From the NCBI GenBank assembly GCA_903822495.1, contig CAIJPD010000066.1:1-64000 (forward strand): DNA of 64,000 nucleotides, in the 5' to 3' direction. Both the position numbers and the translations under genes were made by a program. Shown here in pieces: positions 25,824-35,568 of this stretch; position 1 is the first letter of the stretch; the number at the start of each line of letters is the position of its first letter. The DNA is from an uncultured Chloroflexota bacterium (lineage in GTDB: Bacteria; Chloroflexota; Limnocylindria; Limnocylindrales; CSP1-4). The notes beneath the pieces are model-generated. The model ran no database searches. It was not told the origin of the DNA and saw only the letters and a program-made list of their open reading frames with translations.

Positions 25824-28800
25824 CGCGACATGGGTCCCTCGATCTTCCGTACCGGCTCGGCTGGCTGGCTGGACTCGCGTTGGCGGCGCTGCTTGGGGCA
25901 GCCCTCGCGCTCAACCCGACCGGGACCTTTGATCCGCCCTGGCTCCTCGTTCCTCTGAACCTGGTCTTCCTGACGGCCTTGCCCTTCGTTTCGTCTTGGT
26001 GGGCGCTAACGGCCTACAGGGCCACGGGCGTCCTGCCGGTTCTCGCGCTGGGCGCCGGGATGCTGTCAATCGCCGTGGGCGGTGGAATCGTGCCGGCGGT
26101 CCTCAACTACACCGGCGGCCCCAACGAGATCGTGACCATGCACAACTCGGCGGTGCTGCTCGCGGGGATCGGGCAATTTGCCGCCGCCGTCGGCATCGTC
26201 ATGGGCTATCGGATCCAGCGGCGGGATGGCTCACTCGCCGTGGCTTACGGGCTCGTCGTGGCGGTGCTGGCGCTCCTGCTCGTCCTCGTCGTCCTTCGCC
26301 TGACGCCCACATTCTTCGTGCCGGGGCAGGGTCCGACGGTCCTCCGCCAGGTGGTGCTCGGGACCGCCACCCTGCTGTTCGTGGCCGCGGCGCTCATCTG
26401 GTGGCCGATCGCGCGGGCAAATCGCGCGATCCCATTCCTTCGTTGGTTCGTGCTCGGCTGTGCCGTGTTCGCTGTGGGCCTGGCGGCCATCCTGGGCCAG
26501 AGTGCAGTCGGCGGGCTCGTGGGCTGGATCGGCCGCCTGGCGCAGTACCTGGGCGTGGTCTTCATTGGCGTCGGGCTGATTGGGGTGCGGCGACGGGACG
26601 GCGAACAGGGACTGGCCGAGGCCGGCCTCGCCATAGCCCTCGTCCAGGCGACATTGCCCTACCGCCCCCTGGTGGAGTCCGCGTCGGACGCCGTCGCGGC
26701 GCTGGACTCGAAGGGCCGCGTGCTCTACTGGAACGACGCCGCGGTGCTGATGTTCGGGCACGCCCGGACCCGGGCGTTCGGCAGGACGCTCATTGAACTC
26801 ATCGTGCCGACGGCGGACCAGGCGACGGGCGGCCAGGTGCTCGCCGCCGCGCTTGCTCCCGGGCCCGGGATGGTCGGCCCTCGCCGTCTGACCGCGACAC
26901 TCCAGGGGCACGATGGCCAGCGGCTCACGGGCAGGATCGTCGCCTATGGGTTTCCGGCAGAACCCGACCTTGTCGTCTGCACGATCCGCGACGTCACTGA
27001 GCATGAGGCAGGCGAGGCGGCCCGACACGAGACTGAGGAGCGGTTCCGCGCGGCGTTCGAGGCCGTCCCCGATGCGCTGGCGATCGTCGAGGCGGTCCGG
27101 GACGAGACCGGCGAGATCGAGGACTTCGCGTTCCGCTGGGCGAACGCCACCTTCCGGGCTCTGTACACAGCGGACTGGGCCGACATCACCGGGCGCCGCC
27201 TCTACGAGCTTGTCCCGACGACGATCGCGCGCAAGCCGATCCACGTGAGAGTCACCCAGACGGGGGAGCCCGAGCGCGTCACGGTCCAGGTTGGCACTCG
27301 CTGGTTCGAGGACGTGATGAGCCCGTTCCGGGATGGTTTCATCTACGTCTCGCGTGACGTCACCGCGCGGATCGAGGCGGAGGCTGCCAGGGAAGCGTCG
27401 GCTGCCATGTTCGAGGCGGTCTTCATGGGGAGCCCGATCGCGACATCGGTCAGTCGGCTCGCGGACGGGGTGTTCGTGGAGGTGAACCAGGCGACCGAGG
27501 AGGCGTTCGGCCGCACGCGCGACGAGTTGGTGGGCCGGAGCTCGCTGGATCTCGACGCCTGGGTGGATCCGCTGGAGCGGGCGGCAGTCGCCCAGATCCT
27601 GCAGCGCGGCGAGCCCGTCAGGAACCGCGCGGTCAGGCTTCGCTGGAAGGCCGGCCGCATCGTCGACACGCTGACATCCGCGCGAACGTTCGACTTGCAC
27701 GGCACCACCCATGTGGCGTTTCAGTCGATCGACGTCAGCGAGTTGAAGCGGGCCGAGGCAGCCCTGCGCGAGGCCCAGCGCGTGGGCCGGACCGGTAGCT
27801 GGACGTGGGATGCCGGGTCGGATGCGCCGATCTGGTCGGACGAGATGTACCGGATCTGCGGCCTGGTGCCGGAGGCCGGGCCGCTCACCCGGGCGCGTCT
27901 CCCGGAGTTCCTCGCGCCGGCGTCGGTGGAGGCGGTCCGGGCGACATTCGCTTCGGCGCTCGCCGGCGGTGGCCCGTTCGAGCTGGAGCTGGAGTTCGTG
28001 CGGCCGGATGCCAGCCGCGGCTGCGTGCTCCTGCGCGGCGCACCGCAGGTCCCGGACGATGTGGCCGCCGGCGTGGCCCCCGGTCTCCACGGGACCGTCA
28101 CCGACATCTCGGAGCTCCGCCAAGCGCGGGAGGCCGTGGATCAGAGCGAGGCGCGCTATCGGTCGCTCGTTGAAGAAACGCCCGGGGTCGTCTACGCCTT
28201 GTCGGCCCAGGACGGCGGCCTGTTCTACTCTTCGCATGTCGCGGACATCCTTGGCTATACGCCGGCGGAGCTGCTCGTCGACCCCACGCTCTGGAATCGG
28301 TTGATCCACCCCGACGACCTGGCGCTCGTCGAGCGGGCGATCTCCGGGGCGCTTGCCGGCGAGTCCTTTGCCATCGAGTACCGGATCAGCGATGCCCGCG
28401 GCCAGTGGCACTGGTTCGAGGACCGCTCCATGCCCAACGCCGCCCCCGGCGCCGAGGAAGCCATCCAGGGCTTCATCCTCGACATCACCGCCCGCAAGCA
28501 GTCCGACGCAGAACGGGCGAGCCTCGAGGCTCAGCTCGCCCAGGCCCAGAAGCTCGAATCGATCGGGCGCCTGGCCGGCGGGGTGGCCCACGACTTCAAC
28601 AACATGCTCAACGTGATATTGGGCAACGTCGAGTTCGCGCTCGCACAGGTCGAGATGGGCTCGCGCCTCGCGACAGACCTCCTCGAGATTGAGAGCGCTG
28701 CCCGCCGCTCGGCGGATCTCACCCGCTCGCTCCTCGCCTATGCCCGCGTCCAGCCGGTAACCCCCGAGGTGGTCGACCTCAATGCCACGGTCGCCGCCAG

Positions 28801-29689
28801 CGTGGCCCTGCTGGAGCGCCTGATCGGCGAGGACGTCCGCCTCACGTTCACGCCCGGCCCCGGGCTCTGGTCGGTCCGGATCGACCGATCCCAGCTCGAG
28901 GGGATCCTCGCCAACCTCGCCATCAACGCCCGGGACGCGGTCACCGGCGTCGGCTCCATCACGATCCTGACCGCCAACGCCACGCTCGACGCGCCCGGTG
29001 CTGCCGCGATCCCCGATGCCACCCCGGGCGACTACGTCCGGCTCAGCGTGATGGACGACGGGTCAGGCATGCCGCCCGAGGTCCTGGCCCACATCTTCGA
29101 GCCCTTCTACACGACCAAGCCGGTCGGCCGGGGGACGGGGTTGGGCCTGTCCAGCGTCTACGGCAGCCTCCGTCAGAACGGAGGCTTCCTGACCGTCGCG
29201 AGCGAGCCTGGGCGGGGCTCCACCTTCACCCTCTACCTGCCCCGAAGCGGCGAGCCGACGGACGCCTCCGCGCCAGGGGAGATTGGCTCCCGGAACGTGG
29301 GCGGGAAGGAGACGATCCTGGTGGTCGAGGACGAGCCGGCCGTCCTTCGCCTCGCCAAGCGGGCCCTCGAGGCGCACGGCTATACGGTCCTCGCAGCCAA
29401 TGGCCCGGGCAAGGCCCTCGGCCTGGCCGCCGAGCCCGGCCGGCAGATCGACCTGCTCCTGACCGACGTCGTGATGCCCGGCCAGTCCGGACCCGAGCTG
29501 GTCGCCGCCCTGCTGGTCACCCGGCCCCGCCTGCGATACCTGTACATGTCGGGCCAGACCGACCCGGGCACCGTCAGCCCCGTCGCGCCCGAGGTTGGCG
29601 CCCGACTGATTCACAAGCCGTTCGCGACGACCGACCTCGCTGCGGCCGTCCGCAGCAAGCTCGATGAGTCGCAGGTCGAGGCGCCATGA
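25817..29689 (+). CDS. membrane multi-PAS hybrid histidine kinase with receiver domain
   Basis: A 1290-residue sensor. Residues 1-250 form about seven to eight transmembrane helices, then at least five PAS-like modules span roughly 280-900 (the last is a PAS_3-type fold: SSHVADILGYTPAELLVDP). The HisKA H-box is GGVAHDFNNMLNVILG with His925. The HATPase has NLAINARDAV (N box), MDDGSGMPPEVLAHIFEPFY (G1/F) and GTGLGLSSVYG (G2). A receiver domain follows with phosphoacceptor Asp1217 in LLLTDVVMPGQSG and Lys in IHKPF. It starts at GTG inside the leader ORF. The phosphate likely passes onward to the next gene's receiver, which overlaps by ATGA. Confidence 0.92.
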   Translation: MLTRHGSLDLPYRLGWLAGLALAALLGAALALNPTGTFDPPWLLVPLNLVFLTALPFVSSWWALTAYRATGVLPVLALGAGMLSIAVGGGIVPAVLNYTGGPNEIVTMHNSAVLLAGIGQFAAAVGIVMGYRIQRRDGSLAVAYGLVVAVLALLLVLVVLRLTPTFFVPGQGPTVLRQVVLGTATLLFVAAALIWWPIARANRAIPFLRWFVLGCAVFAVGLAAILGQSAVGGLVGWIGRLAQYLGVVFIGVGLIGVRRRDGEQGLAEAGLAIALVQATLPYRPLVESASDAVAALDSKGRVLYWNDAAVLMFGHARTRAFGRTLIELIVPTADQATGGQVLAAALAPGPGMVGPRRLTATLQGHDGQRLTGRIVAYGFPAEPDLVVCTIRDVTEHEAGEAARHETEERFRAAFEAVPDALAIVEAVRDETGEIEDFAFRWANATFRALYTADWADITGRRLYELVPTTIARKPIHVRVTQTGEPERVTVQVGTRWFEDVMSPFRDGFIYVSRDVTARIEAEAAREASAAMFEAVFMGSPIATSVSRLADGVFVEVNQATEEAFGRTRDELVGRSSLDLDAWVDPLERAAVAQILQRGEPVRNRAVRLRWKAGRIVDTLTSARTFDLHGTTHVAFQSIDVSELKRAEAALREAQRVGRTGSWTWDAGSDAPIWSDEMYRICGLVPEAGPLTRARLPEFLAPASVEAVRATFASALAGGGPFELELEFVRPDASRGCVLLRGAPQVPDDVAAGVAPGLHGTVTDISELRQAREAVDQSEARYRSLVEETPGVVYALSAQDGGLFYSSHVADILGYTPAELLVDPTLWNRLIHPDDLALVERAISGALAGESFAIEYRISDARGQWHWFEDRSMPNAAPGAEEAIQGFILDITARKQSDAERASLEAQLAQAQKLESIGRLAGGVAHDFNNMLNVILGNVEFALAQVEMGSRLATDLLEIESAARRSADLTRSLLAYARVQPVTPEVVDLNATVAASVALLERLIGEDVRLTFTPGPGLWSVRIDRSQLEGILANLAINARDAVTGVGSITILTANATLDAPGAAAIPDATPGDYVRLSVMDDGSGMPPEVLAHIFEPFYTTKPVGRGTGLGLSSVYGSLRQNGGFLTVASEPGRGSTFTLYLPRSGEPTDASAPGEIGSRNVGGKETILVVEDEPAVLRLAKRALEAHGYTVLAANGPGKALGLAAEPGRQIDLLLTDVVMPGQSGPELVAALLVTRPRLRYLYMSGQTDPGTVSPVAPEVGARLIHKPFATTDLAAAVRSKLDESQVEAP

Positions 29690-30507
29690 CCTCCCCCGAA
29701 CACTCCACTGAGCCCGGTCCCGGCCCGATCCTCGTGGTCGACGACGAGGCGGGAATCCGGCGGATCTTCGCCCGGGCGCTCCGGGAGGCCGGCTACGACG
29801 TCGTGGAGGCGCCCGATGGCGTCGAGGCCGTCGAGATCATCGAGCGCCAGGCCGTGGCCCTCGTGCTCCTCGACCGGACCATGCCGAGGCTCGACGGTGC
29901 CGGGGTCATCCGGGCCGTCCGGGGCCGCGACGCCACACGGACGCTCCCGATCATCCTGGTCACCGCGCTGGCCGAGATCGAGCATCGTGTCTCCGGTCTG
30001 GAGGAGGGCGCCGACGACTACCTGGCGAAGCCCGTGGCGCTTCACGAGCTGGTCGCCCGGGTCCGTGCCCAGCTGCGCAACCACGCGTCGCTCCAGCAGG
30101 CGATCGAGCACACGGCGACCGAACGGCGGCGGTTGGCGGCGGCCCTCAGCCGGGTGCAGCTCGACGGAGCGCCGGAGCGCGGGGCCCGTGCCCTCGTCGC
30201 CGAGCTGGCCCCCGCCCTGTCGCTGGATTCGCTGGCCATCGTCGCGTTCATGGCCGATGGGCGAGCCATCCTGCTCGGGGTTCATAGCACCTGGCCCGAG
30301 TTGGGCAGCCCCGGCGGCCCGCTGAACCCCGAGTTGGCCGCGAGGCTCCGGGCACGTGCCGCCGAGGGGCCGTGGGTCTCGCGCTGGGCAACCACCCCCG
30401 ACGCGGGCCGACCCGAATCGAGCCTCGAGGTGGCGGCAGTCCCGCTGGCCGGCCCGGCCGGCCCGCTCGGTGTCGTCTTGTTCGGGAACCGGTCGGGCGG
30501 CCGCTAA
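29686..30507 (+). CDS. response regulator: receiver plus GAF-like part, ends at premature stop
   Basis: A 273-residue product. The receiver domain has Asp63 in LVLLDRTMPRLDG and Lys in DDYLAKPVAL; a linker helix and a GAF-like fold follow, up to LGVVLFGNRSGGR. There the frame meets TAA (30505-30507) but stays open and resumes HGVAGRLPILLEAAGLVAAL, finishing the GAF helix and running straight into the EAL domain of the next entry. The gene is therefore the 5' part of a REC-GAF-EAL protein broken by one nonsense codon. It shares an ATGA overlap with the kinase gene, its probable partner. Confidence 0.88.
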   Translation: MTSPEHSTEPGPGPILVVDDEAGIRRIFARALREAGYDVVEAPDGVEAVEIIERQAVALVLLDRTMPRLDGAGVIRAVRGRDATRTLPIILVTALAEIEHRVSGLEEGADDYLAKPVALHELVARVRAQLRNHASLQQAIEHTATERRRLAAALSRVQLDGAPERGARALVAELAPALSLDSLAIVAFMADGRAILLGVHSTWPELGSPGGPLNPELAARLRARAAEGPWVSRWATTPDAGRPESSLEVAAVPLAGPAGPLGVVLFGNRSGGR

Positions 30508-30579
30508 CACGGCGTCGCCGGCCGGCTTCCCATCCTGCTCGAGGCCGCGGGCCTGGTCGCAGCGCTGCTGCGCCCGGCC

Positions 30580-31299
30580 ATGGAGGCCGACGAGGACCGG
30601 CGGGCGGCCTACGCATCACTTGCAGGGGTCATCGCCCGGCACGCGTTTGTGCCCCACTTCCAGCCGGTGGTCACGCTGGCCGACCGGACCATCGTGGGCT
30701 ACGAGGCGCTCACGCGGTTCAGCGATGGGACCGCGCCCGAGCTGTGTTTCGCCGACGCCGCCCGCCTCGGGCTGGGACCGGAGCTGGAGCTGGCAACGCT
30801 CCGGGCCGGGGTGGCCGCAGCGGCCGGCCTCCTGCCCGGGCGGTTCCTGGGACTCAACGTCTCCCCGTCGCTCGTGGTCGAATCGAGCGGGCTGGGTGCC
30901 GTCCTGGCCCAGGCGTCTCGCCCGCTCGTCCTGGAGCTGACGGAGCATGCCCCGGTCGCCGACTACGGCACGCTTCGGGCAACGCTGACCGGCTTCGAGC
31001 CGGCGGTGCGGACGGCCGTGGATGACGCCGGGTCAGGCTACGCCAGCCTCCGCCACATCCTCGCCTTGCGGCCCGACTTCGTGAAGCTGGACCTGGGCTG
31101 GGTGCGCGGGATCGAGGCCGACACCATCCGCCAGGCGCTCATCGCCGGGCTGGTCCACTTCGCCGCGAACGCCGGCTGTCAACTCATCGCCGAGGGGATC
31201 GAGACGGAGACCGAGTGCGGCGTCCTGGCCGGGCTTGGCGTGGCCTTCGGCCAGGGCTACCTGCTGGGCCGCCCCCTCCCGGCGCCAGCGACCACCTGA
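30580..31299 (+). CDS. EAL-domain cyclic-di-GMP phosphodiesterase portion
   Basis: A 239-residue ORF in the same frame as the truncated response regulator. The EAL domain looks catalytically complete: YEALTRF, LGLNVSPSL, LELTEHAP, VDDAGSGYASLRHIL (DD pair), FVKLDLGWVRG (K), IAEGIETETE, and GQGYLLGRP. It could be translated alone from ATG 30580 (or in small amounts by stop readthrough). No ribosome-binding site precedes that ATG. If produced alone, the phosphodiesterase would lack the phosphorylation-dependent receiver. Confidence 0.85.
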   Translation: MEADEDRRAAYASLAGVIARHAFVPHFQPVVTLADRTIVGYEALTRFSDGTAPELCFADAARLGLGPELELATLRAGVAAAAGLLPGRFLGLNVSPSLVVESSGLGAVLAQASRPLVLELTEHAPVADYGTLRATLTGFEPAVRTAVDDAGSGYASLRHILALRPDFVKLDLGWVRGIEADTIRQALIAGLVHFAANAGCQLIAEGIETETECGVLAGLGVAFGQGYLLGRPLPAPATT

Positions 31300-31565
31300 C
31301 CGCGATCCGTCCGGGGCTCACGGCGCGCGCGCCGCGGGTCGGGCTCCCATCGGGCATCCCGGGCACCAGCAGCGCCTCAGGCTCGGCCCGGCTTCAGCGA
31401 GGTCGCCTCGGCGCCGATACCTCCGGCACGCACTCGATGCAACCACGCGCCGCCACGTCGATCGCCCCTGCGCCGCGAGGCGCCTGCGGGGTCGCTCCCG
31501 CGCCGAGGCGATCGCGCTGCGCAGGAGAGACCAGGCTGTTTGGTCGAAGGCGGAGGAGCCATGTC

Positions 31566-32663
31566 ATGAGCCGCCAGCTCCGGTCACCGGTCGTCACCCG
31601 CCCGCGGTTCCCGGGCTGGACACGTCCCACCGGGGTCGTGGTCGGCATGATGATCACCCTGGGGCTGACAGGCGCGGCGTGCACGGGTGCGCCTGTCGCG
31701 CCGGCTCCGTCGCCCAGTGCCTCGTCGCCCGTGGGTCCGGCGAGCGGCGCCGGGCCGGTCACCGACTACTCGCAGCCGGGGAGCTGGCTGGCGTTGCCGA
31801 CGACCCGGCCGTTGCCCATTGACGTCTTCTACCTCTACCCCACGGCCTACCAGAAGGCGGGGCCCGATGCCTCGGACACCGCGGCGGTCACCGACGCCGG
31901 GATGCGCGCGGGAGCCCAGGCCGCGTACGCGCGGCAGGCCAGCCTGTTCGAGGCCGTGGCCAACGTCGTTGCGCCCTACTACCGGCAGCTCGACGCCACC
32001 TACGCGCTTCGGCTGCCGCCCGACGCGCATGTCGCGGCCATCGCCGGCGCCCCGACGATCGACGCGACCGCCGCCTTCGCCTGGTACCTGGAGCACGTCA
32101 ACGGCGGCAGGCCGTTCATCCTGGCCGGGCATTCGCAGGGCTCGGACGTCCTCTGCCACCTGCTCGCGGGCTACCTGCGCGAGCACCCCGACGCGTATGC
32201 CCGGATGGTCGCCGCGTACGCCGTGGGCTACTCGGTCACGCCGGCCTTCCTGGCGGCGAACGCGCACCTGCGGTTCGCGGAGCGGGCCGACGATACCGGC
32301 GTGATCGTCTCGTACAACACCGAGGCACCCACGATCGGCGGCGTGAACCCGGTGATGCTGGCCGGCGCGCTTGCCATCAACCCGATCACCTGGACCCGGG
32401 CCGAGCGTCCCGCCGCGGCTTCGGCGTCGCTGGGCTCGTGGCTGCCCGACTCGGCCGGGGCCTACCGGAGGGTCGACCACTACGCGGACGCCCGCGTGGA
32501 CCTGGCGAGGGGCGTCGTGGTGGCCAGCACCCCCGATGTGTCTACCTGGGCACCGGGCAAGCCCGGTGGCTTCCCGGCCGGCGTCTACCACTCGCTGGAC
32601 TACTCGTTCTACTACTTCGACCTGCAGGCGAACGCGAAGGCCCGAATCGCGGCCTACCGCTGA
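31566..32663 (+). CDS. DUF3089-type alpha/beta-hydrolase lipoprotein
   Basis: A 365-residue secreted esterase/lipase-like protein. GGAGGAG lies about 7 nt before this ATG, so the longer listed ORF is not used. A basic N terminus and hydrophobic segment (GVVVGMMITLGLTGAAC) end in a lipobox Cys. The mature part has DVFYLYPTAYQ, the nucleophile elbow LAGHSQGSDVLCHLL, and a C-terminal GVYHSLDYSFYYFDLQ with the likely His. This pattern matches DUF3089 proteins. The substrate is unknown. The stop overlaps the next ATG (TGATG). Confidence 0.82.
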   Translation: MSRQLRSPVVTRPRFPGWTRPTGVVVGMMITLGLTGAACTGAPVAPAPSPSASSPVGPASGAGPVTDYSQPGSWLALPTTRPLPIDVFYLYPTAYQKAGPDASDTAAVTDAGMRAGAQAAYARQASLFEAVANVVAPYYRQLDATYALRLPPDAHVAAIAGAPTIDATAAFAWYLEHVNGGRPFILAGHSQGSDVLCHLLAGYLREHPDAYARMVAAYAVGYSVTPAFLAANAHLRFAERADDTGVIVSYNTEAPTIGGVNPVMLAGALAINPITWTRAERPAAASASLGSWLPDSAGAYRRVDHYADARVDLARGVVVASTPDVSTWAPGKPGGFPAGVYHSLDYSFYYFDLQANAKARIAAYR

Positions 32664-34321
32664 TGGCCGGCCAGCCGAGGATGCCGGACGTCCCGCACCG
32701 ATCAGGGCCGGGTGATGCCCGTCGCCGCCACCCGGGCGCCTGGGTTCGTGCGCCGCTTGTAGCCACGGTCCTGCTCGCGCTGGTCGCCTGTTCCGGTGCC
32801 CCGATTGCCTCCGGGCCATCGCCCACCGCGGCGTCGCCACGGGCCTCGCCTGGTCCGGCGGTTCCGCTTGCCGACGCGCTGGCCACTCTCTCGCCGCGTG
32901 CGGTCTGGGCCCATTTCTCGGACCTCGAGCGCATTCCCCGCGCATCCCACCAGGAGGCCCGCGCGACCGCCTTCGTGGCCGCCTTCGGCCGGAGCCTGGG
33001 GTTCCAGACGATCGTGGATCGTGTCGGCAACGTGATGGTCCGGGCTCCGGCCACGGCCGGGATGGAGGGTCGGCCCGGCGTCGTGCTCCAGGCTCACCTC
33101 GACATGGTCACGGTGAAGACGGCCGCGTCCACGATCGACTTCGTCAGCGATCCGATCCAGGCGGTCGTCCAGGACGGCTGGGTGCATGCCCTCGGCACGA
33201 CCCTGGGCGCCGATGACGGGATCGGCGTGGCGATCATCATGGCCCTCCTCGAGGCGCGTGACGTCGCGCACGGCCCCCTGGAGGCGCTCTTCACCGTCGA
33301 CGAGGAGGACCTGTTCACGGGCGTGAGCAACCTCGCCCCCGATCTGCTCCAGGGCAGCCGATCCATCAACGTCGACAACGAAGACGACGGGCAGCTCCTC
33401 ATCAGCAGCGCCGGCGGCGCCTACGTCGAAGCGAGCCGCCCCTACGCCCAGGTCTCGACGCCGGGCGGGATGACCGGCGTCCGGATCACGGTCGACGGCC
33501 TGCTTGGTGGCCATTCGGGGGCCGACATCGACAAGGGCCGGGGCAGCGCCCACCAGATCATGGCGCGGCTCCTGCTGGGTGCACCCGCCGCCCTCGGCGT
33601 GCGCGTCGCCAGCCTCGCCGGCGGCGACATCCAGAACGCGATCCCAAGCATGGCCAGCGCGCTGGTCGCTCTCCCGCCGGGGCAGGCCGGCGCCCTCGAA
33701 GCCTACGTGCGCGAGTTCGGGGCCAAGATCGCCGGGGAGCTGGCGGCATCGGACCCCAAGGTCGCGCTGACCGCCGCGCCGGCCACGCTCCCCGCCAGGG
33801 TGATGGATGCGACCGACCAGGCGACCCTGATCGGCGTGGTGGCGGCGGCGCCGCAGGGCGTGGTCAGGATGAGCGCCGACGTGCCCGGCCTGGTGGAGAC
33901 CTCGAGCAATCTCGGGGTCCTGACCATCGCCGACGGCATGTTCACCGCCAGCGACTTCGTGCGCAGCGCCCTGGATGCGGAGCGCGACAGCCTCGCGCAA
34001 CGCTGCTCCAGGCTGTTTGCCGATGCCGGCGCCGCGGTCACCGTGGATGGTGCCTACCTCGCCTGGCCACCCAACCTCGCGTCGCCGTTGCTGGCCGTCA
34101 TGAAGGGCGCCTACGCCACCCTGTTCGGCACGGCCCCCGCCGTCGCAGCGATGCACATCGGGCTGGAGACCAGCGTGGTCAGGGCGACCTACCCCGCGAT
34201 GGACATGGTCTCGGTGGGCCCGACCCTGCGGGACGTCCACTCGCCGGATGAGCGGCTGGAGGTGGCCAGCGTCGCAAAGGTCTACTCCCTGCTCGTCGCG
34301 ACCCTTGCGCAGGCCAGGTAG
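32663..34321 (+). CDS. PepD-like aminoacyl-histidine dipeptidase, lipoprotein form
   Basis: A 552-residue M20C (PepD, Xaa-His dipeptidase) metallopeptidase. The N terminus has a signal-like segment APLVATVLLALVACSG with a lipobox Cys, unusual because PepD is normally cytoplasmic. The zinc-site motifs are present: VVLQAHLDMV, LGADDGIGVAIIMA, and FTVDEEDLFTG, plus GLLGGHSGADIDKGRG and a C-terminal HIGLETSVV. It is translationally coupled to the hydrolase upstream (TGATG). An extracellular peptide-scavenging role is inferred from the signal sequence. Confidence 0.88.
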   Translation: MAGQPRMPDVPHRSGPGDARRRHPGAWVRAPLVATVLLALVACSGAPIASGPSPTAASPRASPGPAVPLADALATLSPRAVWAHFSDLERIPRASHQEARATAFVAAFGRSLGFQTIVDRVGNVMVRAPATAGMEGRPGVVLQAHLDMVTVKTAASTIDFVSDPIQAVVQDGWVHALGTTLGADDGIGVAIIMALLEARDVAHGPLEALFTVDEEDLFTGVSNLAPDLLQGSRSINVDNEDDGQLLISSAGGAYVEASRPYAQVSTPGGMTGVRITVDGLLGGHSGADIDKGRGSAHQIMARLLLGAPAALGVRVASLAGGDIQNAIPSMASALVALPPGQAGALEAYVREFGAKIAGELAASDPKVALTAAPATLPARVMDATDQATLIGVVAAAPQGVVRMSADVPGLVETSSNLGVLTIADGMFTASDFVRSALDAERDSLAQRCSRLFADAGAAVTVDGAYLAWPPNLASPLLAVMKGAYATLFGTAPAVAAMHIGLETSVVRATYPAMDMVSVGPTLRDVHSPDERLEVASVAKVYSLLVATLAQAR

Positions 34322-34684
34322 TCTCCGCGGGCGACGGCGCGGGATGCCGAGCAGAACACCCAGGGGAGCGTAGCAACGTGCTGACGACAGGGACGTCCTT
34401 GGTGCCGATTGCCCTTGACGGCCTGCCCCCGGTCGCCGTCCGGGCGGTTCCGGTGGGCGGTCGCCCCGCAGCGTGCCGTCGGTCGTCGGCGTCTGGAGCA
34501 GCGCTGCCCGCTGCAGGTGCACCCAAGGGCTGACCCTGGGGCTCCCGCGGCGGCGCGTTCGTCGCGACGGGGTGACCTTTGGCTCTTGGTGACAGGTGGC
34601 TCGTTGCCTACCGTCCGCGGTTGGCGAGTCACCATGCGCGGCGGGTGCCGTGGCGCTGCGGGACTCCCATTCCAGGGGTGCGTC
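34322..34684. other. intergenic stretch without recognisable gene
   Basis: 363 bp between the dipeptidase and the orphan lipoprotein gene. The overlapping ORF starting at 34409 lacks codon character before the lipoprotein signal peptide. No clear promoter, hairpin or RNA is seen. Confidence 0.5.
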
Positions 34685-35236
34685 ATGGTCCGTCTCGTTG
34701 TGCTGGCGATCGCCATCGTCGTCTCGGCCTGCGGGGGTTCGACGGCGAGCACGAACCCAGCGGGGGGCGGCGTGGGAACCAGCGCCGGCGCCACATCGGC
34801 CGGGGCCACCCTGTGTACGGCCCTGCTCGACCTGGCGGACGCGCAGATCAACCATGTCGGGCCGCTGGCATCGCTCCTGTCGGACGGCCTGGCGGCCGGC
34901 ACCTGGGGCGCCCAGAGCGTCACGGACATCAAGGCCCACATCGATGCCGTCGGGCGGGTGGCCGCCAAGCACCTCAACGAGGTCGCGAGCCTGAAGTCGG
35001 CCGACCTCGCTCCGGTGATCGCGGCGGCCCAGAAGGCGTACAGCGCCTACGGCCAGGGCGCCCTCAAGCTGGACGCCTGGGCTGCGACGCTGCCGGGCGG
35101 GAGCTCCGACACGGACGACTTCGACGGAGGGACCAACGGCATGGCGGCTGGCCAGCCGTTCCTCCAGGATGCGCTCGACCAGATCGTGACGCTGAACGCC
35201 GCGGGCGCCGTCGCCTGCAAGGTGCCGGGGTCCTGA
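34685..35236 (+). CDS. lipoprotein of unknown function
   Basis: A 183-residue protein beginning MVRLVVLAIAIVVSACGGS: a short signal peptide with a perfect SAC lipobox. The mature part starts Gly/Ala/Thr-rich and then looks mainly helical (LCTALLDLADAQINHVGPLA, TDIKAHIDAVGRVAAKHLNE), with a conserved-looking Cys pair near each end (LCTALL and VACKV). I do not recognise the family. The earlier ORF start (34409) is a GC shadow. Confidence 0.75.
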   Translation: MVRLVVLAIAIVVSACGGSTASTNPAGGGVGTSAGATSAGATLCTALLDLADAQINHVGPLASLLSDGLAAGTWGAQSVTDIKAHIDAVGRVAAKHLNEVASLKSADLAPVIAAAQKAYSAYGQGALKLDAWAATLPGGSSDTDDFDGGTNGMAAGQPFLQDALDQIVTLNAAGAVACKVPGS

Positions 35237-35568
35237 TCGACCCGGATGCGGCGGCCGATGTGGCTGTCGCCCATGTGGTGATCGTGGCGCACGCTGCCCC
35301 CGGCGACGCGTGTGCCGCGGCCCCGCCATCCGATCCAGTGCCGAGGGCGCAGTGGCGCGTGACGTGGCCCGATCCCCGCGCCTAGACTGCAAACGCCCCG
35401 TTCCACGTCCCTGGGCGCGCGTTCGTCCGGGGCTGATCGCGCTCGCACAGAGGGAGTGGCGCTGGTGATGAGCTCGAGACTCCGGGAGTCGGCCAGGTGT
35501 GGGCTCCCGCTGCGCCCGCCGCGGACGCGCGTCCGTCCGGCTCCTGGCTTTGCCGAATGGTGGGCGGC
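35237..35568. other. upstream region of the TIR gene
   Basis: 332 bp with one supported element, a TAGACT -10 box at 35383-35388 (listed separately). The rest shows no gene of its own; the N-terminal extension of the listed ORF from 35497 lacks protein character. Confidence 0.45.
35383..35388 (+). promoter_or_regulatory. candidate -10 box upstream of the TIR/RyR gene pair
   Basis: TAGACT, identical to the -10 boxes proposed for tRNA-Lys and the nitroreductase operon. It would give a leader of about 170 nt before the TIR start at 35569. Confidence 0.35.

Noticed and set aside
32702-35392. 896-residue minus-strand ORF
   Set aside because: Antisense to the dipeptidase and lipoprotein genes; Arg/Gly-rich with no motif.
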